Assembly: GCA_900319365.1 (NCBI GenBank)
Contig: ONOE01000001.1
Span: 171,977 to 235,976, forward strand
From: an uncultured bacterium
Lineage (GTDB): Bacteria > Cyanobacteriota > Vampirovibrionia > Gastranaerophilales > Gastranaerophilaceae
DNA: 64,000 bases
Direction of reading: 5' to 3'
The notes below the pieces were generated by a model. It was not told the DNA's origin. It ran no database searches and saw only the letters and a list, made by a program, of their open reading frames with translations. Positions 37,354-46,866 of this stretch are shown in pieces. Each line of letters starts with the position of its first letter. Positions within the stretch are counted from its first letter, which is position 1. The position numbers and the translations under genes are program-made.

Positions 37354-38154
37354 ATGAAAGACGTAATTGACGAACTTAAAAAAATAGGTTTTAATTCTTA
37401 TGAAGCCAAGGTTTATGTTGCCTTGTTAAAAAAATTTCCCGCAACGGGTTATGAAGTATCTCAAATGGCGGATATTCCTCAATCTCGTGCTTATGATGCA
37501 TTAAAATCGTTGTTGGAAGATAATATTGTAACTTCTACAAATGATAAACCGCAAAAATATTCCCCCATTGCGCCGAAAGAGTTGACTAAACGCTACAAAC
37601 GCAAAGTAAATTCTACAATAGAGTTTCTTGATAAAAGACTTCCAAATGTCAAAGAAAATTATAATGAGCCTTTACATTCAATAAGCGGGTATGAAAACAT
37701 TCTGGAAAAAATTAAAGAGATAATTCAAAATGCTAAAAAATCCGTTTATCTTGAAATTTGGGGGGAGGATTACAAAAATATCGAGCAGGAATTAAAAGAT
37801 GCTTATGATAGAGATGTTGAGATAAAAATCGTAGCGCTTGGCGAATACAAGATTAATTTCGGACTTGTGTATTATCATCATGGTGCACGAGGGATTGAAT
37901 ACAATGCGGGCAGCAGGTTGATTTATCTTCTGGCGGATAATGAAGAAAGCCTGTTTGGTAAAATTCAATCAGATGTATCGTGGACGACCAATCATCATAT
38001 TGCATATCTTTTGTTGAATTTTATAGTTCATGATATGTATTTATTGGATGTTGAACAGAATTTCCCCGAACAGTTGAAATATTTTTACGGTGCAGGCATG
38101 AAAAAATTAAAAAGCAAAATTCTTTCAGGCGACGTCGGACTAAATATTCATTGA
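37354..38154 (+). CDS. TrmB-family transcriptional regulator
   Basis: 266 residues from the ATG at 37354; a TTG at 37327 in frame lies inside the promoter and is unlikely. The N-terminal winged helix reads LKKIGFNSYEAKVYVALLKKFPATGYEVSQMADIPQSRAYDALKSL, typical of TrmB. A coiled segment (YKRKVNSTIEFLDKRL) and a C-terminal domain (ISGYENILEKIKEIIQNAKKSVYLEIWGED) of the sugar-sensing type follow. Known TrmB proteins control sugar uptake and glycolysis genes. Control of the ABC permeases 7 kb away is only a possibility. Confidence 0.85.
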   Translation: MKDVIDELKKIGFNSYEAKVYVALLKKFPATGYEVSQMADIPQSRAYDALKSLLEDNIVTSTNDKPQKYSPIAPKELTKRYKRKVNSTIEFLDKRLPNVKENYNEPLHSISGYENILEKIKEIIQNAKKSVYLEIWGEDYKNIEQELKDAYDRDVEIKIVALGEYKINFGLVYYHHGARGIEYNAGSRLIYLLADNEESLFGKIQSDVSWTTNHHIAYLLLNFIVHDMYLLDVEQNFPEQLKYFYGAGMKKLKSKILSGDVGLNIH

Positions 38155-38602
38155 TGTTGCTATCTTTGGAAAAGAAAGATTGTTTTTCCGTCATCTTGAG
38201 CGATAGCGAAAGTCAGAAATTCGGCAGAGGGGCTATTAGTCAAGTTTGTCAAACATTTTATAGCCCCTCTCCTGTCCTGCGGACATCCTCCCCCCAAGGG
38301 GCGGAATAAAATGAATTTGTAACTCACTTATGAACTTATAAACTTATAAACCTATAAACTTATTGCTACGACAAGGCGATTTTTCGCTTGCGCTCAGAAT
38401 AACCGCAGTTATATTTATAAAAATCTCAAACTCAAAAAAAAAGAGGGCAAATACCCTCGTTGGAATTAAGAATAGCTGGAAGTATGAAAAAGATTACTTA
38501 TATTTAATTAAAAATTCCGCCCCTTTTAAATTGGTCAACAGGTTAGTTTCTTCATTGTTCTTGTGTCTGATATGTACTTCCCGACTGTTTAATTTTCAAA
38601 AT
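38155..38602. other. Repeat-rich gap between the TrmB-like gene and mtnP
   Basis: No convincing gene. It contains a ttgagcgatagcgaaagtcag fragment (about 38191-38225), a perfect 10-bp inverted repeat AGAGGGGCTA (38226-38235) / TAGCCCCTCT (38261-38270), a CCCTCTCCTG...CATCCTCC...GGGGCG repeat (38262-38304), an 8-bp-period array of ATAAACTT units (38326-38364), a gcgaTTTTTCGCttgcgctcagaa repeat (38371-38402) and a GAGGG...CCCTC hairpin (38443-38458). The same families occur around 44.5 and 57.0 kb. Confidence 0.65.
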
Positions 38603-38650
38603 TTGTATATTTAGCATTTATATTGTAAAATATGCATATCGATATCGATA
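38603..38650 (+). promoter_or_regulatory. mtnP promoter with a palindrome at the start site
   Basis: TTGTAT (38603-38608), 17-bp spacer, TAAAAT (38626-38631). A perfect 14-bp palindrome, TATCGATATCGATA (38637-38650), overlaps the expected transcription start, a good position for a repressor site. No regulator is assigned. Confidence 0.65.
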
Positions 38651-38669
38651 AATTAAAAAAGGAGGCAAT

Positions 38670-39473
38670 ATGGAAATTTTAAAAAAAGCAGACATAGGTG
38701 TATTTGGCGGATCAGGTTTTTACAGTTTTTTAAGTGATATTGAAGAAGTAAAAGTCGATACCCCTTATGGTGAAACAAGCGACAGCGTATTTATCGGTAA
38801 AATCGGCGACCATAAAGTTGCATTTATGCCCCGTCATGGAAGAAACCATTCTATACCGCCTCATTTGGTAAACTTCAGAGCAAATGTTTGGGCTATGAAA
38901 CATTTAGGCTGCAAAAGAGTAATATCTCCGTGCGCAGCAGGCAGTTTGCAAAAAGAAGTCGAACCCGGAAGTTTTGTAATTTGTGATCAATTTATCGATT
39001 GGACAGACGGCAGAAAAACAACTTTCTTTGAAGGCCCTGTGGTACAGCATCCGTCGGCTGCCGATACTTATTGCCCCGAATTAAGAAAGTTGGCGGTTGA
39101 TACCGCTAAAGAACTCGGAATTAAGGTTCATGACGGCGGTACGGTTGTTGTTATCAACGGACCTCGTTTTTCAACAAAAGCAGAATCCGCATTCTTTACA
39201 AGACAGGGTTGGCAGGTAATCAATATGACGGCTTTCCCCGAAGCATATCTTGTAAAAGAACTTGATATGTGCCCGTTGAACATTTCGTTAATAACGGATT
39301 ACGATGCAGGTTTGGTCGGAGATGTTCCTCCGGTATCTCATGATGCGGTTTTGAAAGTATTCGACAGCAATATTGAACACTTGAAATCATTACTGTTTAA
39401 AATGATTGAAAAAATTCCGTTTGATACAAATAACTGCGAATGCGCAAAATCTACAAATTTGGATCAATTTTAA
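38670..39473 (+). CDS. mtnP: S-methyl-5'-thioadenosine phosphorylase
   Basis: 267 residues with AAAGGAGG upstream. It phosphorolyses methylthioadenosine, a by-product of polyamine synthesis, to adenine and methylthioribose-1-phosphate. Family motifs: GVFGGSGFYSFL (phosphate loop), MPRHGRNHSIPPHLVNFRAN, VISPCAAGSLQ, NGPRFSTKAES and NMTAFPEAYLVKEL. SLITDYDAG near the C-terminus fits the purine site. A methylthioinosine or purine nucleoside phosphorylase is the nearest alternative. Confidence 0.92.
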   Translation: MEILKKADIGVFGGSGFYSFLSDIEEVKVDTPYGETSDSVFIGKIGDHKVAFMPRHGRNHSIPPHLVNFRANVWAMKHLGCKRVISPCAAGSLQKEVEPGSFVICDQFIDWTDGRKTTFFEGPVVQHPSAADTYCPELRKLAVDTAKELGIKVHDGGTVVVINGPRFSTKAESAFFTRQGWQVINMTAFPEAYLVKELDMCPLNISLITDYDAGLVGDVPPVSHDAVLKVFDSNIEHLKSLLFKMIEKIPFDTNNCECAKSTNLDQF

Positions 39474-39486
39474 TTAAAAGGACTCT

Positions 39487-39873
39487 ATGGGTAAATTCAT
39501 AATATACTTATACAGAATAGTTAATTATTACTTATATTTTGTGATTATGGCTTGTTTTTTGGCTATAGTTCCGAATATTAATCCGAATTATCCGCTCTTT
39601 AATGCTATTTTTAAAGCGGCAGGTTTTTATTTGGTTCCGCCGATTTTCGGCTTTGTAATTTCACCTATGATTGTTATGGTCGTGCTGGCTTTGATAATGA
39701 TGGGATTGAGCAAAATTTATGTCAAATATTTTGAAAGCAAAGAACCTAAAGTTATTGTTATGAGCACGGAAGATTTTATGAAAGAAATAATAAAAAATCA
39801 GCAAAATGCTGCAAATGACAACACTCAAGAAACGGACGACAAACATTCTGAAAGCGAGGAAAATAAACAATGA
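39487..39873 (+). CDS. YggT-like membrane protein with a polar tail
   Basis: 128 residues. The hydrophobic part includes VPNINPNYPLFNAIFKAAGFYLVPPIFGFVISPMIVMVVLALI, which resembles the core of YggT proteins (P-N-P-LF...P-P-I-G...SP-V-A). The last 35 or so residues are polar (NDNTQETDDKHSESEENKQ). The stop overlaps the start of the next YggT-family gene by 4 bp (ATGA). I read it as a divergent YggT paralogue; function unknown, probably envelope-related. Confidence 0.7.
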   Translation: MGKFIIYLYRIVNYYLYFVIMACFLAIVPNINPNYPLFNAIFKAAGFYLVPPIFGFVISPMIVMVVLALIMMGLSKIYVKYFESKEPKVIVMSTEDFMKEIIKNQQNAANDNTQETDDKHSESEENKQ

Positions 39874-40166
39874 TAGGCGCAAAATTAATATGGGCAATAG
39901 ACTTATGTTTCAAAATATATATGTTTATGATTTGTGCAAGATGTTTACTGACCTGGATTCCGTCGATTGATTGGGACGGAAACCTGCTTTTCAGGGCATT
40001 AAGAGATTCGGTTGATTTGTATTTGAATTTATTTAAAAAATTCATTCCGCCTATCGGCCCGTTTGATTTTTCGCCTGTTGTGGCAATGATATTATTGGTG
40101 CCGATATGGCAGATTACAATATATGTTTTTGTTAAATTATTTTCAATATTAGGTTTATTCGGATAG
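39870..40166 (+). CDS. YggT family membrane protein
   Basis: 98 residues with two hydrophobic segments. CARCLLTWIPSIDW and KKFIPPIGPFDFSPVVAMILL are the YggT signature. Members are found near cell-division or proline/pyridoxal-protein genes in many bacteria, and in cyanobacteria relatives act in membrane organisation. Here it is translationally coupled to the preceding paralogue and 10 bp upstream of trkA. Confidence 0.85.
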   Translation: MIGAKLIWAIDLCFKIYMFMICARCLLTWIPSIDWDGNLLFRALRDSVDLYLNLFKKFIPPIGPFDFSPVVAMILLVPIWQITIYVFVKLFSILGLFG

Positions 40167-40176
40167 GTACATAAGT

Positions 40177-41517
40177 ATGAAAATTATAATTTACGGTGCA
40201 ACGGAAATCGGATGTTTGCTTGCAACAGAGTTTTTTGAAGATTACGATATTACTGTTATAGACAAAGAAGAAAATCACAGCGAAGAATTTGATAAGCTTG
40301 ATATCAGCTTTATTCAAGGCAGCGCAACGGATATTGATGTTTTGAAAAAAGCCGATATAAATAATTCGGATGTCTTTATTGCGTGTTCTCCTCTTGATGA
40401 AGCTAATATTGTTGCATGTTTGGGTGCTAAAAAAATAAGCGGAATAAAAACAATCTGCTTTGTATCTAAAAAAGAATATTTAAACGCTATGAGGCAGGAC
40501 AAATCAAGAGAATACCTCGGAGATTTCTTTATTGATAATATAATTTGGCCCGAAGCTTTGTTAACACAGGAAATATTCAGAATAGTTACGGTTGCGCATG
40601 CTCTTGATGTTGAAAATTTTGCAGACGGCAAAGCAAGACTTCTTGAATACAAAGTTAAGCCGACTTCTATTCTTGTCGGGCAAATGGTTAAAGATTGCGG
40701 GTTTACAAAAGATACCATTATCGTCGGGATAAAAAGAGATGATTTACTCTTTATTCCAAACGGTTTGACCGAAATTAATGCCGATGACAAATTAATTTTT
40801 ATGGGTACGTCAAGATCTCTTGATATTTTGGCGGGAACTTTTTTCCACGAAAAAGAACAGGTCAAATCCGTTGCAATTATAGGCGGCGGAAATGTCGGGT
40901 TTATGCTTGCCAAAAACCTTGAAGAAGTTAAAATTAAAGCCAAAATTATTGAAAAAGATTATGACAGATGTGAATTTTTGTCCCAGCAGCTAAATTCTAC
41001 ACTTGTTATAAACGGCGACGGTACGGATTTGAAACTTCTTGATGAAGAAGAAATTGCAAGTTGTGATGTTGCGATTTCGGTTACAAATAATGATGAAAGA
41101 AACCTTTTGTGCTCACTGCTTGTTAAACAGTTAGGCGTAAAAAGAGTAATTGCAAGGGTTTCAAAAGTTTTAAATATTCCGCTGTTTGAAAAAGTCGGAA
41201 TTGATGTTGCCGTATCATCAAAAACTTCCGCTATAAACGAAGTTCGTAACGATTTGGATGAAGCGGATGTTGATATTCTTGCAACGGTTGAACAGGGTGA
41301 GGGTGAAGTTTTGGAAATCCCTGTCAAAGTTGATTTTGATTCAATGCTGATAAAAGATTTAAAATTGCCTGCACCTGCCGTAATCGGGGTTGTTCAACGA
41401 AGAAGTAACATTATTATTCCAAAAGGCGATACCAAAATAAAATTGAATGATATTTTAATCACTTTTACAAAAGCTGATGATGCGCAAAAAATCAAGGAAT
41501 ATTTCAAGGTAGTATAA
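40177..41517 (+). CDS. trkA: Trk potassium uptake regulatory protein TrkA
   Basis: 446 residues. Two RCK modules, each with a Rossmann NAD-binding domain and a C-terminal ligand domain: the first begins IIYGATEIGCLLATEF and the second, near residue 228, VAIIGGGNVGFMLAKNLEE. It is a cytoplasmic gating subunit that binds NAD(H)/nucleotides and controls TrkH. Its stop abuts the trkH ATG (TAAATG). Confidence 0.93.
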   Translation: MKIIIYGATEIGCLLATEFFEDYDITVIDKEENHSEEFDKLDISFIQGSATDIDVLKKADINNSDVFIACSPLDEANIVACLGAKKISGIKTICFVSKKEYLNAMRQDKSREYLGDFFIDNIIWPEALLTQEIFRIVTVAHALDVENFADGKARLLEYKVKPTSILVGQMVKDCGFTKDTIIVGIKRDDLLFIPNGLTEINADDKLIFMGTSRSLDILAGTFFHEKEQVKSVAIIGGGNVGFMLAKNLEEVKIKAKIIEKDYDRCEFLSQQLNSTLVINGDGTDLKLLDEEEIASCDVAISVTNNDERNLLCSLLVKQLGVKRVIARVSKVLNIPLFEKVGIDVAVSSKTSAINEVRNDLDEADVDILATVEQGEGEVLEIPVKVDFDSMLIKDLKLPAPAVIGVVQRRSNIIIPKGDTKIKLNDILITFTKADDAQKIKEYFKVV

Positions 41518-42981
41518 ATGAGATTAAATTATATATCTGATGCAATAGGTTTAATATTGATGGATGTGGGATTGATGACATTCATTCCCATAATCGTTGC
41601 ATTATATTATCATGAATGGACTTGTGTTCTTGCGTTTTTTGCGGCGGGTATATTATCTGTTGCGTTGGGTGATATATTGCATAAAAGCGATAAGCGTTGT
41701 AATGATTTGGATGCATTAAATGATATCAAACGAAGTGAAGCGCTTGTTGTTGCATCGCTTGCGTGGATACTGTTCGGGTTGATTGCATCGGTTCCGTTTT
41801 TGTTTAACGGATTTAGTTTTATAGATTCGCTATTTGAAGCGGTTTCGGGGATTACGACGACGGGTGCAACTATTTTAACTTCTTTTGATGTGCCGAAATC
41901 ACTTTTATTCTGGCGTTCGTTTATACAATGGTTAGGCGGTATGGGGATTATCATTTTGTTCATTGCAATATTGCCTCAATTTGCCGTTGCGGGCAGACAG
42001 ATGTTTTTTGCGGAATCCCCGGGACCTACGGAAGAAAAATTAACCCCGAGAATTAAAAATACCGCAAAAGCATTGTGGGTTGTGTATACCGTTTTGACGG
42101 CGTTATGTGCAATTTGTTTATGGGCTGCGGGTATGCATCCGTTTGATTGCATTTGCAATGCGATGTCTACTCTTTCGGCGGGTGGTTTTTCGCCAAACCC
42201 TGAAAGTATCGGCGGATATCATTCAAATTTAATCATCTGTATAATTTCTGTCTTTATGTTTATTGCAGGTGCAAGTTTTATGGTGCAATCAAAGGTTTTA
42301 ACCAAATTTGACCCGAGATTGTTCTGGAAAAGCGAAGAATTCAGGCTTTATGCAAAAGTTATAGTTTGCGTATCGGCTTTGCTTGCATTGGTTTTGTATT
42401 TTCAGAATAATTTTTCGTTCTTGCATTCTATTCAGGCGTCGTTTTATCAGGTTTTGTCCCTTGCTACTTCAACGGGCAGTTCGAGTGAAAATTATCAGCT
42501 CTGGAGTTTGGATGCAAAATTAATACTTTTTGTTTCAATGTTTATATCTTCGTGCTCGGGGTCTGCGGGCGGCGGTGTAAAAATGGTTCGCTGGCTGTTG
42601 ATATGGAAATATCTCAAAAACGAAGTGTATAGAATTTTACACCCGAATGCTGTATTGAGTATAAAAATAGACAGAGTTGTAGTTCCTACAAATGTTGTTA
42701 AGCAAACAATATTTTACGTATTTGCATATTTCATAATTTTTGTAATGTCGGCACTTTTGATAAGCGCAATAGAAAATAATATTATAATCGGTACGTGTTC
42801 TGCCATTACATCTTTAGGCGACATAGGACCTGTTTTAGGTTATGTTATAGGACCTATGGGGAATTATTCTTCTCTGTCATTCTGGACAAAAATTATTTTC
42901 ATTTTCAATATGTTAATCGGACGTTTGGAAATTATTCCGTTCCTTGTTCTTTTCCGCAAAGAATCATGGAAAGTCAAATAA
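41518..42981 (+). CDS. trkH: Trk potassium uptake membrane protein TrkH
   Basis: 487 residues, polytopic. Pore-loop segments are visible: AVSGITTTGATIL, AMSTLSAGGFSPN, LATSTGSSSENY and AITSLGDIGPVLG, four related P-loops of the SKT superfamily. SCSGSAGGGVKMVRWLLIWKYL is the conserved intramembrane-loop region. It imports K+ with TrkA as regulator. trkA, trkH and the two YggT genes form one operon. Confidence 0.95.
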   Translation: MRLNYISDAIGLILMDVGLMTFIPIIVALYYHEWTCVLAFFAAGILSVALGDILHKSDKRCNDLDALNDIKRSEALVVASLAWILFGLIASVPFLFNGFSFIDSLFEAVSGITTTGATILTSFDVPKSLLFWRSFIQWLGGMGIIILFIAILPQFAVAGRQMFFAESPGPTEEKLTPRIKNTAKALWVVYTVLTALCAICLWAAGMHPFDCICNAMSTLSAGGFSPNPESIGGYHSNLIICIISVFMFIAGASFMVQSKVLTKFDPRLFWKSEEFRLYAKVIVCVSALLALVLYFQNNFSFLHSIQASFYQVLSLATSTGSSSENYQLWSLDAKLILFVSMFISSCSGSAGGGVKMVRWLLIWKYLKNEVYRILHPNAVLSIKIDRVVVPTNVVKQTIFYVFAYFIIFVMSALLISAIENNIIIGTCSAITSLGDIGPVLGYVIGPMGNYSSLSFWTKIIFIFNMLIGRLEIIPFLVLFRKESWKVK

Positions 42982-43089
42982 TAATCTTTTAAAATTCGTA
43001 CAAAACAAATCTCATAAGCCCGAGATTGAAAAAAGGTTTTGTTTGGGGTAAACTAGATTGGCTGATAAGAATAATTAGGGAGAAACTAA

Positions 43090-44466
43090 ATGTATAATGT
43101 CGCAATAATAGGTGCCGGACCTGCGGGAATTTTTGCCGCTCTTGAAATAACTAAATTAAAACCCGACTGGAAAATTATTTTAATAGAAAAAGGGCAAAGA
43201 ATAGAAACAAGAAAATGCCCGCTAAGACAAGGTGCATCAAAATGCGTAAACTGTAAAAAATGCGGATTGCTTTGCGGCTGGGGCGGTGCAGGTGCGTTTT
43301 CTGACGGCAAATTAACTCTTACGCCTGACGTTGGCGGACATTTGGCTGAATATATGACAAGAAAACAAGCCGAAAATTTAATCAAATACACTGATGATTT
43401 GTATTTGAAATTCGGCGCAACGGAAGAAGTTTTCGGAACCGATAAAAAAGTTTTTGAAGAACTTGAACATCAGGCAGTTTTGGCGGAGTTAAAACTTATT
43501 CATTCCCCCGTCAGACATCTTGGTACGGAAAGAAGTCTTGATGTATTAAAAAACATGCAGGATTATCTTGATAAAAGAATTACGATTTTAAATAACGTGT
43601 CTGCTAAATCGTTGATAGTAGAGTGTGAACAGGTTAAAGGGATTGAACTTGATAACGGCGACATAGTTTCAGCGCAATATACAATTATTGCACCGGGCAG
43701 AGAAGGTGCCGATTGGCTGACGCATGAATTTGCAAAACATAAAATCGGTATGGTTAATAATGCGGTTGATGTCGGTGTAAGGGTTGAACTTCCCGCACCC
43801 GTTTTTGAACCTTTAACGTCAAAATTGTATGAATCAAAATTAATCTATAATTCTCCGACATTTGGTGATGAAGTAAGAACATTTTGCATGAACCCGAACG
43901 GTGAAGTTGTTCAGGAAAATTATTCGGGCATTGCAACGGTAAACGGGCACAGCTATGCAAATTACAAAACAAAAAACACAAATTTTGCCTTGCTTGTAAG
44001 TGAAAAATTCACCGAACCTTTTAAAGAACCAATACAATACGGACAACATATTGCAAGGTTAGCAAATATGCTTGGCGGCGGGATTCTTGTCCAAAGATTC
44101 GGCGATTTATTGGAAGGACGCCGTTCTACCCCCGAAAGAATTAAAGCAAGCGTAATAACACCGACTTTAACATGTGCAACTCCGGGGGATTTGAGCCTTG
44201 TTATTCCGTACAGACAGATGACAAGTATAATAGAAATGCTCAAAGCTCTTGACAAATTATGTCCCGGAACAGCTTCAAGATATACATTGTTGTACGGTAT
44301 AGAAGTCAAATTCTATTCGGCAAGAGTAAAACTTTCCAATGAACTTGAAACAGAAAACGTAAAAAATCTGTTCACAATCGGCGATGGTGCAGGGGTAACA
44401 AGAGGATTGCTTCAAGCTTCGGCATCAGGAATTTATGTTGCAAGAACCATTTGTGAAAGAGGATAA
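43090..44466 (+). CDS. FAD-dependent dehydrogenase (COG2509-like)
   Basis: 458 residues. The Rossmann motif is VAIIGAGPAGIFAALEI. It is followed by a cysteine cluster CPLRQGASKCVNCKKCGLLCGWGGAGAFSDGKL, then TIIAPGREGADWL and, near the C-terminus, LFTIGDGAGVTRGLLQASASG, the second FAD contact. The four-cysteine cluster plus GGAGAFSDGKL is the hallmark of this uncharacterised dehydrogenase group. The substrate is unknown. GGGAG precedes the ATG. Confidence 0.85.
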   Translation: MYNVAIIGAGPAGIFAALEITKLKPDWKIILIEKGQRIETRKCPLRQGASKCVNCKKCGLLCGWGGAGAFSDGKLTLTPDVGGHLAEYMTRKQAENLIKYTDDLYLKFGATEEVFGTDKKVFEELEHQAVLAELKLIHSPVRHLGTERSLDVLKNMQDYLDKRITILNNVSAKSLIVECEQVKGIELDNGDIVSAQYTIIAPGREGADWLTHEFAKHKIGMVNNAVDVGVRVELPAPVFEPLTSKLYESKLIYNSPTFGDEVRTFCMNPNGEVVQENYSGIATVNGHSYANYKTKNTNFALLVSEKFTEPFKEPIQYGQHIARLANMLGGGILVQRFGDLLEGRRSTPERIKASVITPTLTCATPGDLSLVIPYRQMTSIIEMLKALDKLCPGTASRYTLLYGIEVKFYSARVKLSNELETENVKNLFTIGDGAGVTRGLLQASASGIYVARTICERG

Positions 44467-44469
44467 ATT

Positions 44470-44554
44470 CGGTTTATAAGTTCATAAGTCAGTTTCGTTA
44501 TTATAATCCCTCGCCCTTTGTGGGAGAGGATATTCACAGAATAAGAGAGGGGCT
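44470..44554. repeat. Octamer array plus CCCTCTCC-type repeat
   Basis: The ATAAGTTT-type units (44470-44490) are followed by a repeat (44507-44554) whose reverse complement aligns with 38262-38304 and 57001-57044. Its end, gagaggggctg, lies just before ybaK and provides the only purine-rich stretch near that start. Confidence 0.6.
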
Positions 44555-44566
44555 GAATATAAGCAA

Positions 44567-45040
44567 ATGGAACACAAAACAAACGCAATGCGTGAATTGG
44601 ACAAATTAAAAGTCAAATATACTTTTCATTCATACACTCAAAGTGATGCCGTAAGCGGAATGGAAGTGGCATCAGAACTTGGCGAAAATCCTGATCATGT
44701 GTTCAAAACTCTTGTTACCGTCGGTAAATCAGGGAAACATTACGTTTTTATGCTGCCTGTTGATAAAGAATTGGATTTGAAAAAAGCTGCAAAAAGCGTT
44801 AAAGAAAAATCCGTTGAAATGGTTAAATCAAAAGAGCTGCTTGGTTTAACCGGATATATTCATGGCGGATGTTCTCCTGTCGGAATGAAGAGATTTTTTA
44901 CAACGACTATTCATTCTACCGCTCAAAATTACGAAACAATAATGTTTAGCGGCGGCAAAATCGGATATCAGCTTGAAATGAGTCTTGATGAACTTTCAAA
45001 GGCTATAAAATTTAATCTTGCGGATATAATTGTTTCTTAA
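44567..45040 (+). CDS. ybaK: Cys-tRNA(Pro)/Cys-tRNA(Cys) deacylase, YbaK type
   Basis: 157 residues of the INS/YbaK editing family. KVKYTFHSYTQSDAVSGMEVASELGENPDHVFKTLV, the lysine-containing strand VMLPVDKELDLKKAAK and GYIHGGCSPVGMKR are characteristic. It hydrolyses mischarged Cys-tRNA(Pro). No good Shine-Dalgarno sequence sits at normal spacing; a purine-rich stretch from a repeat lies about 15 nt upstream. An alternative ATG at 44588 is possible. Confidence 0.9.
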   Translation: MEHKTNAMRELDKLKVKYTFHSYTQSDAVSGMEVASELGENPDHVFKTLVTVGKSGKHYVFMLPVDKELDLKKAAKSVKEKSVEMVKSKELLGLTGYIHGGCSPVGMKRFFTTTIHSTAQNYETIMFSGGKIGYQLEMSLDELSKAIKFNLADIIVS

Positions 45041-45131
45041 ATTTTTAAATCTTTTTTACCCGATATATAAATAATGGCATTTTTATATTACAATATAACT
45101 TGAAATGTGGTACAAAAGAGAGGATAAAAAT

Positions 45132-46814
45132 ATGACAAAACTTTCACCATTACAAAAAGAGAGATTGAAATATCAACCGAAACTTCCGCAAAGCTTGGAA
45201 AACGGTGTAAATTCTTTGGAAATGATTAAAGGTAAAGCAACTCAATCAGTCGGCGACCAGCATGAAATTAAAAAATTATTCCCAAATACATACGGAAAAC
45301 CGACCGTAGAATTTAAAACTTCATCTTCTTCCAAAAAATCAGAAGCAAGAAATGTCGGTGTAATTTTATCAGGCGGTCAGGCTCCCGGCGGACATAACGT
45401 AATTGCAGGTTTATATGATGCATTAAAACATTCTAATCCTGACAGCAAATTATACGGGTTTTTAGGCGGCCCGTCAGGTATTATTGACGGAAAGTATGTT
45501 GAATTTGATGATGAATTTATTGATGCATACAGAAATACGGGCGGATTTGATATTATAGGTTCAGGCAGAACAAAGCTTGAAACAGAAGAACAATTCCAAA
45601 AATCTCTTGCCGTTTGTAAGAAATTAAATATCAGCGCTGTTGTAATTATCGGTGGTGATGATTCTAATACAAACGCAGCAATGCTTGCAGAATGGTTTGT
45701 AAAACATGATGCGGGTATTCAGGTTATCGGCTGCCCAAAAACTATTGACGGCGACCTTAAAAATGATCAGATTGAAATTTCTTTCGGTTTTGATACGGCT
45801 ACAAAAACTTATGCTGAACTGATAGGAAACATTCAAAGAGATGCAAATTCAGCTAAAAAATATTGGCACTTCATCAAAATCATGGGTAGAAGCGCATCTC
45901 ATGTTGCATTAGAAGCTGCATTGCAAACTCAACCCAATATCACATTGATTTCTGAAGAAGTTCAGGCAAAGAAAATGTCGCTTTCTTCAATCATTGATTA
46001 CATCGTTAATATCATTGTAAAAAGAGCCGATCAAGGTAAAAACTTTGGTATTGCAATCATTCCTGAAGGCTTGATTGAATTTATTCCCGAAATGGGTTCT
46101 ATGATTTCTAATTTAAATGATATTATGGCAACATTGGAAAGCGATCCTGATTTCTTGAATGCGGAAACAATCAGACAAAAATTTGAAATCGTTGAAAACA
46201 GATTGGATGAAAAGAATGCAAAAGTTTATTCTTCACTTCCTGCTTTAATCAAAGGACAGTTGCTTGCTGATAGAGATCCGCACGGTAACGTTCAGGTTTC
46301 AAAAATCGAAACAGAAAAATTGATTATTGAAATGGTTGCAAATAAACTTGATGATATGAAATTGCAAGGCGATTTCATCGGTAAATTCTCACCGCAATCT
46401 CATTTCTTCGGTTATGAAGGCAGATGTGCATTCCCGTCAAACTTTGATGCTGATTATTGCTATTCATTGGGATACAATGCTTATGCATTGATTTCTAACG
46501 GTTTGACAGGTTATTTGTCATCGGTTAAAAATCTTACTGCCCCCGCTTCTGAATGGAAAGCTGGCGGTGTTCCTTTAACAATGATGATGAATATGGAGAA
46601 ACGTCATGGCGAAATGAAACCTGTTATTAAAAAAGCTCTTGTTGAGCTTGATGGTCCCGTTTTCAAACAGTTGGCAGATAACAGAGAAGATTGGGCTATG
46701 AATGACAGATATTTGTTCCCCGGAGCAATTCAATACTTCGGACCGAGCTCGGTTTGCGATATAACGACCGTTACATTGCAATTAGAACATCAAAAACAAC
46801 CTGCAGCGGTTTAA
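45132..46814 (+). CDS. pfp: Diphosphate-fructose-6-phosphate 1-phosphotransferase (long form)
   Basis: 560 residues from the ATG at 45132 (GAGAGGA upstream). GGDDS at 174-178, with the second Asp in place of the Gly of ATP-PFK, and Lys in PKTIDGD (202-208) are the residues that specify PPi over [22 protein letters not shown] and [11 protein letters not shown] match the long, plant-like group (about 550 residues). It phosphorylates fructose-6-P reversibly with PPi and saves ATP in fermentative glycolysis. A strong terminator follows, so it is monocistronic. Confidence 0.93.
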   Translation: MTKLSPLQKERLKYQPKLPQSLENGVNSLEMIKGKATQSVGDQHEIKKLFPNTYGKPTVEFKTSSSSKKSEARNVGVILSGGQAPGGHNVIAGLYDALKHSNPDSKLYGFLGGPSGIIDGKYVEFDDEFIDAYRNTGGFDIIGSGRTKLETEEQFQKSLAVCKKLNISAVVIIGGDDSNTNAAMLAEWFVKHDAGIQVIGCPKTIDGDLKNDQIEISFGFDTATKTYAELIGNIQRDANSAKKYWHFIKIMGRSASHVALEAALQTQPNITLISEEVQAKKMSLSSIIDYIVNIIVKRADQGKNFGIAIIPEGLIEFIPEMGSMISNLNDIMATLESDPDFLNAETIRQKFEIVENRLDEKNAKVYSSLPALIKGQLLADRDPHGNVQVSKIETEKLIIEMVANKLDDMKLQGDFIGKFSPQSHFFGYEGRCAFPSNFDADYCYSLGYNAYALISNGLTGYLSSVKNLTAPASEWKAGGVPLTMMMNMEKRHGEMKPVIKKALVELDGPVFKQLADNREDWAMNDRYLFPGAIQYFGPSSVCDITTVTLQLEHQKQPAAV

Positions 46815-46829
46815 GTAAAATAAAAATAT

Positions 46830-46866
46830 AAAAAATCCCCGCAAAATTTTAGCGGGGATTTTTTAA
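46830..46866. terminator. Bidirectional intrinsic terminator
   Basis: AAAAAATCCCCGC-AAAATTTTA-GCGGGGATTTTTT between the converging pfp and the 84-residue gene. It overlaps the last codon of the latter. Confidence 0.92.

Noticed and set aside
38363..38614. 83-codon plus-strand ORF before mtnP
   Set aside because: Starts inside repeat DNA, runs through the mtnP promoter region, has no ribosome binding site and no recognisable protein.
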